Assembly: GCA_002099365.1 (NCBI GenBank)
Contig: MSED01000003.1
Span: forward strand, 1,054,001 to 1,118,000
DNA length: 64,000 bases
Reading direction: 5' to 3'
Source of the DNA: Phialophora verrucosa
Taxonomy: Eukaryota > Ascomycota > Eurotiomycetes > Chaetothyriales > Herpotrichiellaceae
The position numbers and the translations under genes are program-made. Below, in pieces: positions 1-10,665 of the stretch (the stretch's first letter is position 1; every line of letters starts with the position of its first letter). The notes beneath the pieces are model-generated. The model was not told where the DNA came from. It made no database searches and saw only the letters and a program-made list of their open reading frames with translations.

Positions 1-1400
1 AGAGGTTTGCATGGGTTGCGTCTCATAGGATTGGTGAGGGCCGCTGGGAAGCCTCGGTCCGGGCAGAGTCTGGCTGTTCGCCGGCATCAAATAAGTCTCC
101 GGCACATGTATGGCATGCTTCAGGCAGGTGACTGCAGTGCCGATAAGATTCGATTCCCTGTCAAGCAATCCCCTGGGGGTGTCAGCTCTGGGGTGCTGGC
201 AGGACCCACCTTTCATTGTTGATTCCTAATGCTATACTGTAGGTAATAGTCTAAATTAGTCTAGACTGTTACTGTTCTCCTCGACAAAATAGCTAACCGC
301 GCTTTGTTTAACTCTCTACAGTCACCGAAGCTGGACCATAGGCGCTCGCCAATATCAAAGAGGTGAGTCTGTTCGATTGTCCCGTCGAGGAAATCTCCTC
401 CCTTCTGGCGGCAGCCTTTTCGATCTAACCCCTTATTTTCGGACACGGGACTGCTCTCATTCATTCGTTGGAGCTAGAACTACTACTACGTCTTCGTTGG
501 CGGCTCTTTTCTCTTCCTTGTCGTGGCGTACTTCTACTTCCCATAAGTCCTCCATCACACCACTCTACCCCGAAACAAAACCGCGGGCCTGCCCCCAGCT
601 CGATACATCTTCCCGAATCTGTAAGCCATGGTCGCTGATCTAACCTTGTGCTCTGCCAGTGAATTCAGAATGACAACTCTCGAAGAGATTGCGGCCGCCT
701 TTGGGGACAGGGTTGTCTTGCTAACCGAGAACGTCCTGCGGTCGAGAATGCGGTCATGGAGGACAAGGGTGGAGCCATGCAAGTGGAGAGCACCACCACG
801 GCGCCACACAAGGTCTAGTAGCTCCTGTGCCGCCTTCCAGGCAGAGGAAACGGATGTTGCTTTGACGGGGATGAGCATTCGTGGTCTTGGGCGGTGGTAG
901 CCGGCCCGTCACGTGGATAGTTCGGATCATGTGTCTGCGTCGCAGGGACTCTTGGGCTGTATTGAAACGAACGTGGATGCTTGAAATTGCAGGACAAGTG
1001 CCTCTGCGGAGACCCAGGATGCCCCTCATGCTTCGAATCAGTCATCGACTTCCTTTGCTACCGAATATTCGCTCATTACTCGCATGCTCTTCTATACCCT
1101 GAAGGTGCCAAAATTGGCTAGAGCTACTTCCCGTCCCAGCGAACGCCCCACTGCTCGCAGCCCCTTTAAGGCTAGCGTGAGACTTCTAATTGCTTTTAGC
1201 TTCAGTCCCAGTGTCGGCGGTTTTCAACATCGTCATCGTATCCACCGTCGTAGAAAACATTATTGTATGCTTGATCTCCCCGCAGATTGCCGCTACACGG
1301 TGCAAAGGCCAACTGCCTCTCGAGTAGCTTTGAAATCAGGCTGCGGCAGTGAAATCGGATCGTTGGTCTCGAGACAGATCTCGCATTCCGAGCGGGTGCT
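1..1400. other. no gene recognised
   Basis: Only short overlapping open frames occur here on both strands. None reads like a known family, and none joins across plausible splice sites into a longer protein. Together with the gene remnants that follow, this looks like degraded or intergenic DNA. I see no transposon ends or repeats. Confidence 0.5.
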
Positions 1401-1778
1401 TCACAATCTCACTAGACCCTTGAATCTTCTCTGTAGTGATTGGATCACTACGCGAGCGTGCGCAAAGTGCCTCAGATCACCATTTACAGCATCAATCTGA
1501 AAATACTCATCCACGACTGCTACAAGCAGTTGGTGAGCGATAGCGGTCGGCGGTGGCAACGTCAAACCGCAGCCTCCGAGGTCATGGACTGACTGATATC
1601 CTTCTGTATCTGTCTGCGCCCCTAACGCTTGTCTGACCTCAGCAAGCCGAAACCACTCGGCGGCCTCCAACTCAGAATCGATGTCAAGCTTGATGATTTC
1701 ATCATCTGCTGATCGTGCCCGACCAATAACTCCAACCATCAAGTTCGCAGGGAGGGGCCAGGGCAGCACGTTGTCCAT
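1401..1778 (-). pseudogene. Nudix NADH-pyrophosphatase (NPY1/NudC-like), 3' fragment only
   Basis: The frame encodes about 90 residues that resemble the C-terminal part of peroxisomal NADH pyrophosphatase. It has the PWPLPANLMVG segment that normally follows the Nudix box, then an acidic DSELEAAEWF stretch, then LTLPPPTAIAHQLL near the family C terminus. The zinc ribbon and the catalytic Nudix box (GX5EX7REUXEEXGU) that should precede it are absent. The stop codon of the ubiquitin hydrolase lies only 3 bases upstream of this frame, so there is no room for the missing part. The last ~32 residues do not look like the family. I read this as a truncated relic, possibly still present in the 3' UTR of the upstream gene; it cannot be a working pyrophosphatase. 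Confidence 0.7.
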
Positions 1779-1781
1779 TCT

Positions 1782-2566
1782 TCATGCTGGAGCCAGCACG
1801 AGTAGACTGAAGCCTGAATCGCGCCCTACGCGTTGAATAAAAGTCCGAACCGCCAACAGGGCAGTCTCGGAAAGCACGTCATCCACCTCGCTAAGGAGGC
1901 CCCAGTCTACCGGCCCCTTTTTGTCGCCATCTAGCTCGTAGAGGTGATCATTTTTGTGAGATTTGACGAAGCAGACGTAATGGAAATCGACCTCGTCTTC
2001 GGGATTGGCGGGTACCTCCGAGTCTCCTTGCAGAGCAACGGTCTTGTACGCCGCTTCCAGCTGCTCGTCCTCCTCTAATACAGTGGCACGCTCCAAGGGT
2101 TGCAATGACGTGCAAGTCCCAAGTAGCTCGGCTAGGTGGGAGCTGGGAACTATATCAGAGACACCACATTAGAGCGATAGGGTCATGACGGAACGTTCTT
2201 GGGGAGGGCGTTCTTACTGACAAAATCCCTCGAACCTCCGTTACTAATGGCATGGAGAATACCATAGAGGCCGCAGGCATTATTGATGGTCTGCTTATAC
2301 CACATAACATCCTCTTGTTCGCCGCTCTTGGTATATTCAATGGCTCCTCGTCCCTCCTCGGCGATATCGGCCTCGTAGGTCGGGGAAGTAGGGAAGACGA
2401 GGATGAGGGCCAGCGCGGGTCGTGGTGCTAGCGCGAGAAGCTCGGCGTCCTCGATCGACAATACGTCATGGAACGCTAAGGAGGTTGACAGCCCGAGCTC
2501 GTGAGTAAGCTGGGTGAAGAGCTGCGGGTTCGACTCTAGAGGAATGTAATGCTTGTGGTATTCCAT
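1782..2566 (-). CDS. ubiquitin carboxyl-terminal hydrolase, UCH (C12) family
   Basis: Two exons (2566-2218, 2149-1782) give 238 residues, the normal size for YUH1/UCH-L3 enzymes, which trim small adducts and precursors from the C terminus of ubiquitin. The N terminus reads YIPLESNPQLF, a family hallmark. The catalytic set is complete: oxyanion Gln92 and nucleophile Cys98 in KQTINNACGLYG, His173 in DFHYVCF and Asp190 in LYELDGDKKGP. The 68-nt intron (GTAAGA...ATAG) restores the expected FVIPSS sequence across the junction. The start is the ATG at 2566, which places YIPLES at residue 7 as in relatives; the frame is open further upstream but that part has no family similarity. It stands alone among relics, so it may be an extra copy; whether the genome has another cannot be seen here. 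Confidence 0.9.
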
Positions 2567-3365
2567 CTTTCTTTCCTGCCAGTCTGCCTGCGGTATGAAG
2601 TGGCCCGCGAACGGAGAGACAGCAATACCACGCACTTGGTCGATGGACCCGATCGTTGGACCCCTGTGGAAATGGTGTTGTTTAGCCTGGTCGCTACGGA
2701 CACACAAGTGCGAAGCAAAGATCGATGTGGAGAGAAAGAAGACTGTGTGTGGCTAGCGTTGAAGGTTAAGCCATATGTCACTGCACGAGTCGTAAAACGG
2801 CGATGAACGTAATCGAAAATGCCAGTCTATTCCCCTACTAACTGAATTCAAGAGTAACTGATTCGGACCGCCCCGATGTAGTCAGCAGGTGGCTGGCCAG
2901 CCCTAAGCCGATGTTGAGCCGGACGCGACTGAGCAAAAGCGGCGAGGGTCATGTGCGCCAGAAGGGAGGCGAGCGTCGGAATCGTGGGCGATGAGTAGAC
3001 ATATTTGTTAGTGTTGTCGACTTCCGAGTGCCAGTCTTGTGGAAAGCGACAAAGAAAATGAGACAAATGACCGAGTTCACAATAGAAGACGTTCACAAAT
3101 ACAAGGGGGATCGCATGCTTATCTTCCTGCCGTCCGGTCTGCGGGTGCACAATTCGGTGCACTTGCTGCATCCAGGCTCCGAGTCACCACAAGCCAACGA
3201 TGGTTATGCTCAACATATGGCCTAGGCTGTTTGGAACCAATGTAAGAGCTGGCTACAAGATGAGTGAGCCATGCGAAGGAGGCGGGTTGGACGTAATTCC
3301 TAACCTTCCAGTCTTTCGCAACAGGACCTTAGAAGCACGCCCTGGCTCTTGATTCCCAAGCGCTA
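2567..3365. other. upstream region of UCH gene, no other gene
   Basis: Short frames on both strands (the longest about 107 codons on the minus strand at 2848-3171) show no recognisable family or splice continuity. The part next to 2566 presumably holds the promoter of the ubiquitin hydrolase. Confidence 0.4.
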
Positions 3366-3743
3366 TTAACATTGTACGTCGATGCTGTCAAAAAATTCGT
3401 CCGACTCAGAATCACTTGAACCAACCTCCTCGTGGGAAGCTTTCTGGTTTCGGAAAATATCCTGTACTCGCTTGTCAAACCCAGCACCCAACGACAGGGA
3501 CTGTCCGGTCTGACCATCGTCTGTCAAGGCGTCCCAGTTCAAAGCACCGCCCGCAAATTGCACGAGCTCCTCGATGACCGCGGCGTTGTTCCAGGATGCG
3601 GCGACATGCAGTGCTGTCCAACCTTCGTGGTCCACGCTGTTTACGTCCGCGCCCGCCTCAAGGAGCAATTTAACCACATCTACCAAGTCCCTGCCTGAGC
3701 CAGTCGAAGCAGGACAGGCGATAGTCAGATTTAAGAGAGGCAT
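3366..3743 (-). pseudogene. ankyrin-repeat protein remnant
   Basis: A 125-codon frame contains roughly two ankyrin units: VVKLLLEAGADVNSVDHEGW followed by TALHVAASWNNAAVIEELV. It ends in an acidic serine-rich tail (SSDSESDEFFDS). Ankyrin proteins need several stacked repeats, and fungal ones usually carry them behind a NACHT, HET or other large N-terminal domain. No such domain or further repeats are found in the ~870 bases upstream on this strand. It is therefore either the 3' end of a lost gene or a very small ankyrin protein. The first in-frame ATG is at 3743. Function cannot be assigned. Confidence 0.5.
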
Positions 3744-4616
3744 CTTCCCGCGAAGGGACGGCCTTGGTAGACGGGCGCTTGCCCCGTAATGTAGAGAAAT
3801 TAGTAACTATACCAGCTTGTGGGCGCGAGTGATGCGTTCTCAGGCCGACTACCACCGTGCTCAGTCAGGTGCAGGAGCTTCGTAGGTTGAAGCAGCGAGG
3901 CTCAGGGCCACGCTCAGGTCCAGAGATGGAAATGGAATGTCCCCGTGTCGAGATTCCGACCTCGAAAGCCCTGGTTCTGCAGGTCGGTACATTCTATCAA
4001 ACACGGTCCACCTCACCATGCGTTATCTTAACAGCGTCGGCTCTCTTGGGGATCGTGCGCTCTAGGTATGCCTTCAACACCAAAACCCTCGCCTTGATTT
4101 CGGCTGGTAACCCCGCAATCGTGGAACGACCACCCAAGACCTCTTCCAGATCCAGTCACAATTGCTTATAGGACATGTTTTGGCACGAAATGATTTGAGG
4201 ATAAACATATATGATGAGGACAGACCGTGGCGATAGGCCGCTTTATGACCTTTGACCTGCGAAGGCGCCTTGGCTTCACGAGACGTTCATACAGGCATCC
4301 ATAGTCACCTGCCACCCTGATCCAACCGGTCGCCGGGGGGCTTGACAGCGTTCGTCCGGCGGAAATAGCACAAGTCCTCCCAGATGGTGCGTCTCGAATA
4401 ACTGCTTAGAGCTAGGATTTCCATTAAAATTTGCTGGAAATTGAGCGTGTTACCATGAATGAAGGTGTACTGAATTCTACTATTTCAAATTCATTGCCGT
4501 GGATGAGCAGTCTGAAGACTCCCCGATGTTTGACTTATCGTCCTGGATATCACGGTAAGCAGGCTCAAGAAGAGCTCTTACCTGAGCTCCCAGGCTTATT
4601 CAAATCATCCAATCCT
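3744..4616. other. no gene recognised
   Basis: Short frames only, without family resemblance. The right end is the 3' flank of the aldehyde dehydrogenase gene, whose stop codon lies at 4617-4619. Confidence 0.4.
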
Positions 4617-6287
4617 TTACTTTGGAACGAAAATCACCTTGGTGTTACAGAACGCTTTGAGTCCTTCGATCCCTAACTCTGTTCCATATCCGCTCTCCTT
4701 CATGCCTGAGAATGGCACACGAGGATCGAGGGCCCCATGCTCGTTAATCCAAGCCGTTCCAACTTGTAATTTTCGCGCTATTCTCGTGGCCCGGGCAATG
4801 TTTTGAGACCAGACAGAGCCTCCGAGGCCTGTGTTAGTCTCGTTGGCTCGAGCGATGACTTCCTCTTCATTCTTCCATGGGAGTAATGGTACAATCGGTG
4901 CTTAGAAAGTATCAGTGCTTGTCCGCGTTGAACTGTCCTGTGCATGACCGGAACGCTTACCAAAAGGCTCTTCTTTCACCAGATCAGATGTGTCAGGTGG
5001 CCGATCCACCACCGTCGGAGAGATGAAAAGGCCAGATCTGGTGCTGTCAACGGAACCACCCAGGGCAACTTTCAGATTCTGACTTCCAATATCTGAGAGG
5101 AACCTTTGTGCTGTCTCGTATTGTTGCTTATTCTGGAGGGGCCCGACAAAAACTCCATCCTCGAACCCATCCCCAAGCTGGAAAGTCTTAACGCGATCCA
5201 CGAACGCAGCGAGGAATTGATCGTAAATATTTTCTTGAATATAAATCCGCTTGACTGCAATGCAAACCTGGCCCGAATTCAGGAAGGACATAGTAGCCAC
5301 CTAACATCGTCAGGACGAGGGTATGACGGGAAGTCGTGCATCTGGATGTACTTGCCTTGGCCGCCGTTTCCTCGATGTTGACATCGTCGCAGATAATGCA
5401 AGGGTCATTGCCACCTCTGTAGCAGTCAGCATTAATGTCCAGGGACGATTTTTAGCTCCCGGGCGCAAACTGACAACTCCAACGTCACGCGCTTCAATGT
5501 CCGGCTCGCACTCTCCATGACCTTCTTTCCCGTCGCAATCGATCCTGTGAAGCTGATCTTGTCGATCCCAGGATGAGCTGTGATCCATGGACCCAGTTCA
5601 TCATCGCCGTTGAGGACCTGGAAAACACCTGGCGGGAAGAACTGCTGAGCCAATTCGCCCAGCTTCAAGCCACAGTATGGTGTAAACGGGGAGGGCTTCA
5701 AGATGATCGTGTTTCCAGTCACCAGGGCCGAAGCTATCTTTTGAGTGGCCAGGGAAATGGGGAAATTCCAAGGGACAATCAAAGCACAAATCCCAAGAGG
5801 GGTATATGACAAGATAGCTCTCCGTCGCTTATCTTCGAATCTGGTCGTCTCCGGCAAGTCCAAGTTGCACAGTTCTCGCGCTCGCATGACGCCGATCTCG
5901 ATCTCTCCCTGGGCGAGGAAGAGCTGATCCTGTCAGCAAAAGTCATGACAGCCTGTGGTAGCACGAATCTTCACTGACCGGCTTTCCTTGCTCGAGCGTC
6001 AGCAAACGAGCAAATTGTTCGGCTTGTGCCTCCAAAGCATCGGCAAACGCATTCACCAATGCCCTTCTTCTCTCGCCCGGCACTTCAGACCATTCAACAA
6101 ATGCTGCCCTGGAGCCACGGACAGCGTCGTCCAGATCTTGAGACGATGCAATCGGTACATCGGGAAGTTGTTCCATGGTGGATGGGTTCGTGCCATGGCT
6201 TTTTCGCGGGCTCGATCGCTTTTCCCCGTTGATCACATTGTAGAAGTTCTCGGACAGGGCGAAACCTGTGCCCTGAACTGAGACCAT
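4617..6287 (-). CDS. NAD(P)-dependent aldehyde dehydrogenase
   Basis: Five exons (6287-5979, 5929-5475, 5416-5356, 5300-4961, 4900-4617) encode 482 residues, the usual length of class-3-fold aldehyde dehydrogenases that oxidise an aldehyde to the acid. The key residues are present: Asn158 in IVPWNFP, the cofactor-loop GSIATGKKV, Glu254 in VTLELGGND and nucleophile Cys288 in NSGQVC. The C-terminal signature PFSGMKESGYG is intact. The third intron (5355-5301) begins GCAAGT, a GC-AG intron; all other donors are GT. At the last junction the motif reads EPFAPIVP. It heads a run of oxidoreductases and lies tail-to-head behind the monooxygenase on the same strand, so it could oxidise the aldehyde released by that pathway. 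The true substrate is not readable from sequence; succinate- or malonate-semialdehyde and aliphatic aldehydes are all possible. Confidence 0.92.
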
Positions 6288-6798
6288 GGCGCAAATTCGA
6301 TGGCTGATGTGTGCTGATTATCGAACTGCAGTTGACCTGGTGCATGAGAAGTGGTCAAAACGTTTTGCGTTCAAGATAATATGCGGCTCCTTTCAATAGA
6401 ACATGAGAGCCGGTCACTCTTTTAAAATGGGTCCCTCGTCGGCCCCCAGCCTTCAACAGTACCTCGGGAGCACTAGCACTCAACCCGTTGCTAACTTATA
6501 TGTCCTTTCCCGCATCGAGACTCGGCAAGAAGATCCCTTTGGTCACCGCTTAACACTATCCAAGGGTTGTACCTACAGTTTCTCGGCGGCAGGTGATTGG
6601 CAAAATCGGACTTTCTACGGCTCTATGAGGATTCTCTGCAGTCGCCCCTTCGCGAATGGCTTCTTACACTTAGAGAGAGGATGGGTTTGCATACACTCTA
6701 TGAGTATTCCTATGGATAATCACCCCAACAGTTGCACTTCCGGTTTCACTGTCAAAAGAGGCCCGGGCTCTGCGTAGAAGCGAGGAGACAAGTGCCAG
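6288..6798. promoter_or_regulatory. promoter region of the aldehyde dehydrogenase gene
   Basis: This 511-base gap separates the aldehyde dehydrogenase start from the monooxygenase stop. It holds no credible gene. Single CTCGG half-sites occur near 6462 and 6514, but not the paired element seen in the neighbouring promoters. Confidence 0.4.
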
Positions 6799-8667
6799 TC
6801 ACGCTGACTCTGGCGCCTTCATTCGCTCTCGCAGGGTATCTTTCAAAGTCTCGTCGCTGATAGACGACCCTAAATACCATGTGACGTCGCTTCCATCTTC
6901 CTCACACACATGCTGTCCCTTTCCAAGGAAAGCGAAAGGATTCTCTCGATCCAGGTACTCGATGTCGTAGTCCTCGAACCGGACATTCTCGACAAGCTTC
7001 ATGAAGCTCAGCCGTGACCCGGGATACAGCGCGGGTTGACCGTCCACAGTTCCGCCCTTAAACCATGACGAGCAAGGTCCATTCCAGGCCGTTCGCTTAA
7101 GGAAGGTGTTGGCGTGCCGCAGAAACTGCTTCGTCTTCACTTCATTTGGTGCCACCCACGCAATGTTGTCGACCTGTATTTTCTCAATGAGCTTGAGGGC
7201 ATAGTTGCAGAAAGAGTCGATGAGAGGAAAGAATGATCCATGGGCGACAGGGAAATATGCACCCCCAGATGTCAGATAGTTCGGCACCCCTCCCAACGCA
7301 ACACTGAGGTATGACGGCGGATGCTGGTCTTGAGCCCATTTCTGGCGCATGTCCACCCCATTAACGAGCAGTGGGATCCGGGGTTTGAAGGAGGTGTCGA
7401 ATCCGGTGGCACAGATGACAACGTCGACTTCTTGCTCGTTGCCTTCGGGGTCAATGAAACCTTTTTGAGTGACGGTCTTCAAGCTGTCCGTATACGTCGT
7501 AGTTTTCGACGCGCAGAGGCTTTGAAGATATCCGTAGCCGGGGGTCGGTCTTCGGCAACCCACATAAAAGTCGGTCGGCACAATCTTCTCGATGAGGTCA
7601 GGTCTTTTCCGGAGACTGGACCGCATGTGTTCGTTGCAATAATCGAACGTGTTTTGTTGCGCCTCGCTGCCGTTGACAATGAACTCGAAGCGCCGATTGA
7701 ATGGCTCCTCGACCATCTTGCGGTACGCCAGATATTCGTCATGACTAGAGTCGTCAAAGATTTTCTGCTGTTCGTCCGTATATCGATAGTTAGACCCGTC
7801 GGCTCGCGTGAAAGTCTGGCTGAAATTTCCGGTTATCCAGACTTTGCTGCGAACCCATGTGTAGATTTTGTCGACGTCTTCGTAGATGCTTGGTAAGATC
7901 TGTACGGCGCTGCTCCCAGCACCAACGAGGGCGACACGCTTCCCTTTCAAACTGACCGAAGAGTCCCAGGCGGCAGAATGGAGTAGAGTTCCCCGAAAAC
8001 TCTGTAGGCCTGGGATCGATGGCCATTTCCAATTGCTTAACACGCCGGTGCAATTAATAACCACATCAGCGTGATCTTCAAATCGGAGATCTCGTTGAAC
8101 ATCATGGACGCTCACCGTCCATTTGGCGTCCTTATCACTCCATGATAATGCCTCTACCTGGTGTTGTAGTCGGACGTACTTTTCAACAAATCGGTTCTCT
8201 TGTTCTACCGATTTGAGATAACCCCAAATCTCCTCTGAATGGGACCAGAATTGCGACCAGCGAGCAGGTCTCCACGGGAACTGGTAGACGACCGAAGGAA
8301 TGTCACCTTTCCGAACAATTAGTGGATGAAGCAAGTAATGAATGACAACTTCTGCAGACTCACAAGCACAACCGGGGTAACGGTTCTCCAGCCATGTGCC
8401 CCCAATATCGGGATTCTTTTCGTAGCACACGATGTCTAGGTTTTCTGCCTGCTCTTCGGCCCTCTTGAAGAAATTGAGCCCAGATGCGCCAGCCCCGATC
8501 ACGACCACTCTCAGACGCTGCTTAGCACCAAACAACTGATCTGGAATGGTCACATCCTCTACCGCAGGGACTGTGCCCGATAGTGTTTGGTCCTTATTGT
8601 GGGGTCTTGGTAGAAAGGACGTCACCACCTGCCCGCCTTGTCCGTCTTGGAGGTCAATGTTCTTCAT
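6799..8667 (-). CDS. FAD-dependent Baeyer-Villiger-type monooxygenase
   Basis: The spliced protein is 603 residues. It has an FAD-binding GAGASG near residue 58, an NADPH-binding GAGSSA near 230 and, between them, FRGTLLHSAAWD (205-216), which fits the Baeyer-Villiger fingerprint FXGXXXHXXXW[P/D]. Such enzymes insert oxygen next to a ketone to give an ester or lactone. A 57-nt intron (8363-8307, GTGAGT...AAAG) lies in frame without stop codons. Removing it restores the family motif CACDIPSVVYQF, while reading through inserts 19 odd residues. The start is taken as the ATG at 8667; the frame stays open upstream but reaches only a GTG. The gene is divergent from the alcohol dehydrogenase across a 762-base shared promoter, which suggests that the alcohol dehydrogenase supplies the ketone. 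Steroid, cyclic and acyclic ketones are all possible substrates. Confidence 0.92.
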   Translation of the reverse strand: MKNIDLQDGQGGQVVTSFLPRPHNKDQTLSGTVPAVEDVTIPDQLFGAKQRLRVVVIGAGASGLNFFKRAEEQAENLDIVCYEKNPDIGGTWLENRYPGCACESAEVVIHYLLHPLIVRKGDIPSVVYQFPWRPARWSQFWSHSEEIWGYLKSVEQENRFVEKYVRLQHQVEALSWSDKDAKWTVSVHDVQRDLRFEDHADVVINCTGVLSNWKWPSIPGLQSFRGTLLHSAAWDSSVSLKGKRVALVGAGSSAVQILPSIYEDVDKIYTWVRSKVWITGNFSQTFTRADGSNYRYTDEQQKIFDDSSHDEYLAYRKMVEEPFNRRFEFIVNGSEAQQNTFDYCNEHMRSSLRKRPDLIEKIVPTDFYVGCRRPTPGYGYLQSLCASKTTTYTDSLKTVTQKGFIDPEGNEQEVDVVICATGFDTSFKPRIPLLVNGVDMRQKWAQDQHPPSYLSVALGGVPNYLTSGGAYFPVAHGSFFPLIDSFCNYALKLIEKIQVDNIAWVAPNEVKTKQFLRHANTFLKRTAWNGPCSSWFKGGTVDGQPALYPGSRLSFMKLVENVRFEDYDIEYLDRENPFAFLGKGQHVCEEDGSDVTWYLGSSISDETLKDTLRERMKAPESA

Positions 8668-9429
8668 GATATCAAATGTTCCGTCCAGAGATGGTCTTTG
8701 GCAACTCGCAGGGGCAGTTTTCACTGAGTCTTGAAAGCTTGGAGTTAATTACTCGTGCTTTCTGATCCAGTTTCAATAACACCAACAAGGCTGGACAGTG
8801 AGGTAAAACCACCCAATGTTGATCTCCGAACCCGAGGCCCGCCCCCCGACACGTTAGTCTTGCAAGAGATAGCAATTCGGCCATGAAAATAACGTCGCCA
8901 ACCTACACGGTGGCTGCTGCATCTGCCCTCGGGCCGAGCTGCCCCTGGTGGCTTGGTCGTAGATTCTGGATCTCCTAGTGACCCTCAGCATCACAACTAA
9001 AAGAGCTTCTTTTATGTTGATCCCATGACGCCTCTTCACCCAGGTACTGTACCGCCAGCTTAGCCCTTGTCATTCAGGCGATCAAGTAATAGAATCGCCC
9101 TGGCAGGCTGGTCAATCCGGTGGTGTGTGCCTCGGCGCGAGCGGGCATGGTTGGTCTACTGGGGAGGTCATGCTTACGGGGATCATGCAATATCTGTTCA
9201 GCGAGTGGTAGCACAGTGCCCCATGATCGATGCTAGCGTAGCTTGTATGACTCGCGAGTGTCGCAAGCTAGATTACCAAACTCCAGGGTAGCTTGAACGT
9301 TGCTCAAAGAAACCATTTTTCTTCAGGACACGAGCGGGATAATTACCTCCACAATATTCGCAGCCGCTTTACATTCGGCCTCCGAAGAAATCAAATACTT
9401 CGCACAGCTCAACATTTCTGAACCCAGCC
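8668..9429. promoter_or_regulatory. divergent promoter between monooxygenase and alcohol dehydrogenase
   Basis: This 762-base stretch between two start codons facing away from each other has no credible gene and must carry both promoters. It contains a perfect CTCGG-G-CCGAG inverted repeat at 8928-8938, described separately, and a related imperfect CTCGGCGCGAG near 9131. Confidence 0.6.
8927..8939. promoter_or_regulatory. inverted repeat CTCGG-G-CCGAG (candidate regulator site)
   Basis: The 13-base sequence CCTCGGGCCGAGC contains two CTCGG arms in perfect inverted orientation, one base apart, so that CGG and CCG triplets face each other. Fungal Zn2Cys6 regulators commonly bind paired CGG triplets. 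The same 13 bases recur at 13712-13724 in the promoter of the DAL5-type importer and were found at no other place in the window. It lies 261 bases upstream of the monooxygenase start and 491 bases upstream of the alcohol dehydrogenase start. Binding is inferred. Confidence 0.45.
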
Positions 9430-10665
9430 ATGGCAACCAAGACGATGCGCGCCGTTATTTTAAAAGGAGCCCACAGGGTAAGGTGGCCTCCGTGGTCGGT
9501 TTTGAAGCCGAAATCTCATGGCGGACTCGATTTAGGTTGCCGTCGAAGACCGGCCACGTCCGAGCCTGCAAGAAGATACAGATGTGATCATAAAAGTGAC
9601 ATCCTCAGGTCTCTGCGTACGTCAAAGCATCAACAGATCTGTCAACCGCCCAACTGACATCTCGCATTTAGGGCTCTGATCTTCATTGGTATCATGGCCG
9701 TCTCGACGTGGTATCGGAATTCGTGATCGGTCACGAAGTTGTTGGGGCGGTGGAGGAAAGGGGATCGCACGTGAAGCGCCTACAGGTCGGAGACAAAGTT
9801 GTTGTACCGTTCTGCACAGCATGCTCATCGTGCTACTATTGTCAATTGGGAGAGTCTGGTCGCTGCACGAAAGGTCTGATGCTCGGCCTGCCTGGTCAGC
9901 TCGAGGGTGGTCAGGCAGAGTTCGTGAGGGTGCCTCTGGCGGATACCAGTGTGGTGAAAGCCCCTGACAGTAAGTGAGAGCTTAGCCAGTGTCGCGGTGG
10001 TGGTGCTCTAATGTCACCTCTCAGCAATTCCCGAGCAGATGCTGGTTTTGATGGCCGATATCATGCCGACTGGATATTTTGCCGCCTCGCGGTTCGTGAA
10101 GGAGCTCCCTCTGAGCCGTCGCAATGAGATGACTGCCGTTGTCATTGGATGTGGCCCGGTCGGAATCTGTGCGGTCGCAACTGCCCTCACGATGGTCAAA
10201 CATGTCTACGCTATCGACTCGGTCCCTGATCGCCTTGCAGAAGCCGCAAAAGTCGGGGCTATCCCACTCCACCTCAACGAAGATCCCGTCGAGAAGGTAA
10301 AGTCCGTCACTGAAGGCCGAGGTGCTGATGCTGTCATGGAGGTTGTCGGACAGACTGACGCTCTCATGCTTGGGTTAGAATTGGTCAGACCGTACGGAAC
10401 GCTCAGTTCCGTTGGCGTACATACGGATACTATTCCCTTGCAGGGGCTGACTCTGTACGGCAAAGGCGTGAAAATGGGATTCGGCAGATGTCCAGTCCGG
10501 AGCGTGTTTGAAGATGCACTGAATGTTCTCGTGAAACAGCAAGACAAGCTCGCATTTTTGTGTTCGGTGAAGATGTCTCTCGAAGATGCGGCACAAGCCT
10601 ACGAGGATTTTGCCGCCAGGAAAGTCCATAAAGTTGTGTTCGATCTAACGAAAGTGCCTGCATGA
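9430..10665 (+). CDS. zinc-dependent alcohol dehydrogenase (MDR family)
   Basis: Four exons (9430-9477, 9536-9616, 9672-9969, 10025-10665) give 355 residues, normal for medium-chain dehydrogenases that interconvert alcohols and aldehydes or ketones with NAD(P). Catalytic zinc ligands are Cys43 (GLCGSDLHWYHG), His64 and Glu65 (IGHEVVG). The structural zinc loop is complete with Cys94, Cys97, Cys100 and Cys108. The nucleotide-binding fold carries GCGPVG. Spliced codons rebuild these motifs exactly at the exon 2/3 junction, which supports the model. It reads away from the monooxygenase and is followed on the same strand by the acyl-CoA synthetase. In this setting it probably oxidises a secondary alcohol to the ketone used by the monooxygenase, or the hydroxyacid released later. 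No organelle signal is evident. Confidence 0.93.

Noticed and set aside
8668..8724. N-terminal extension of the monooxygenase
   Set aside because: The open frame reaches only a GTG; the first ATG at 8667 already leaves about 50 residues before the FAD motif.
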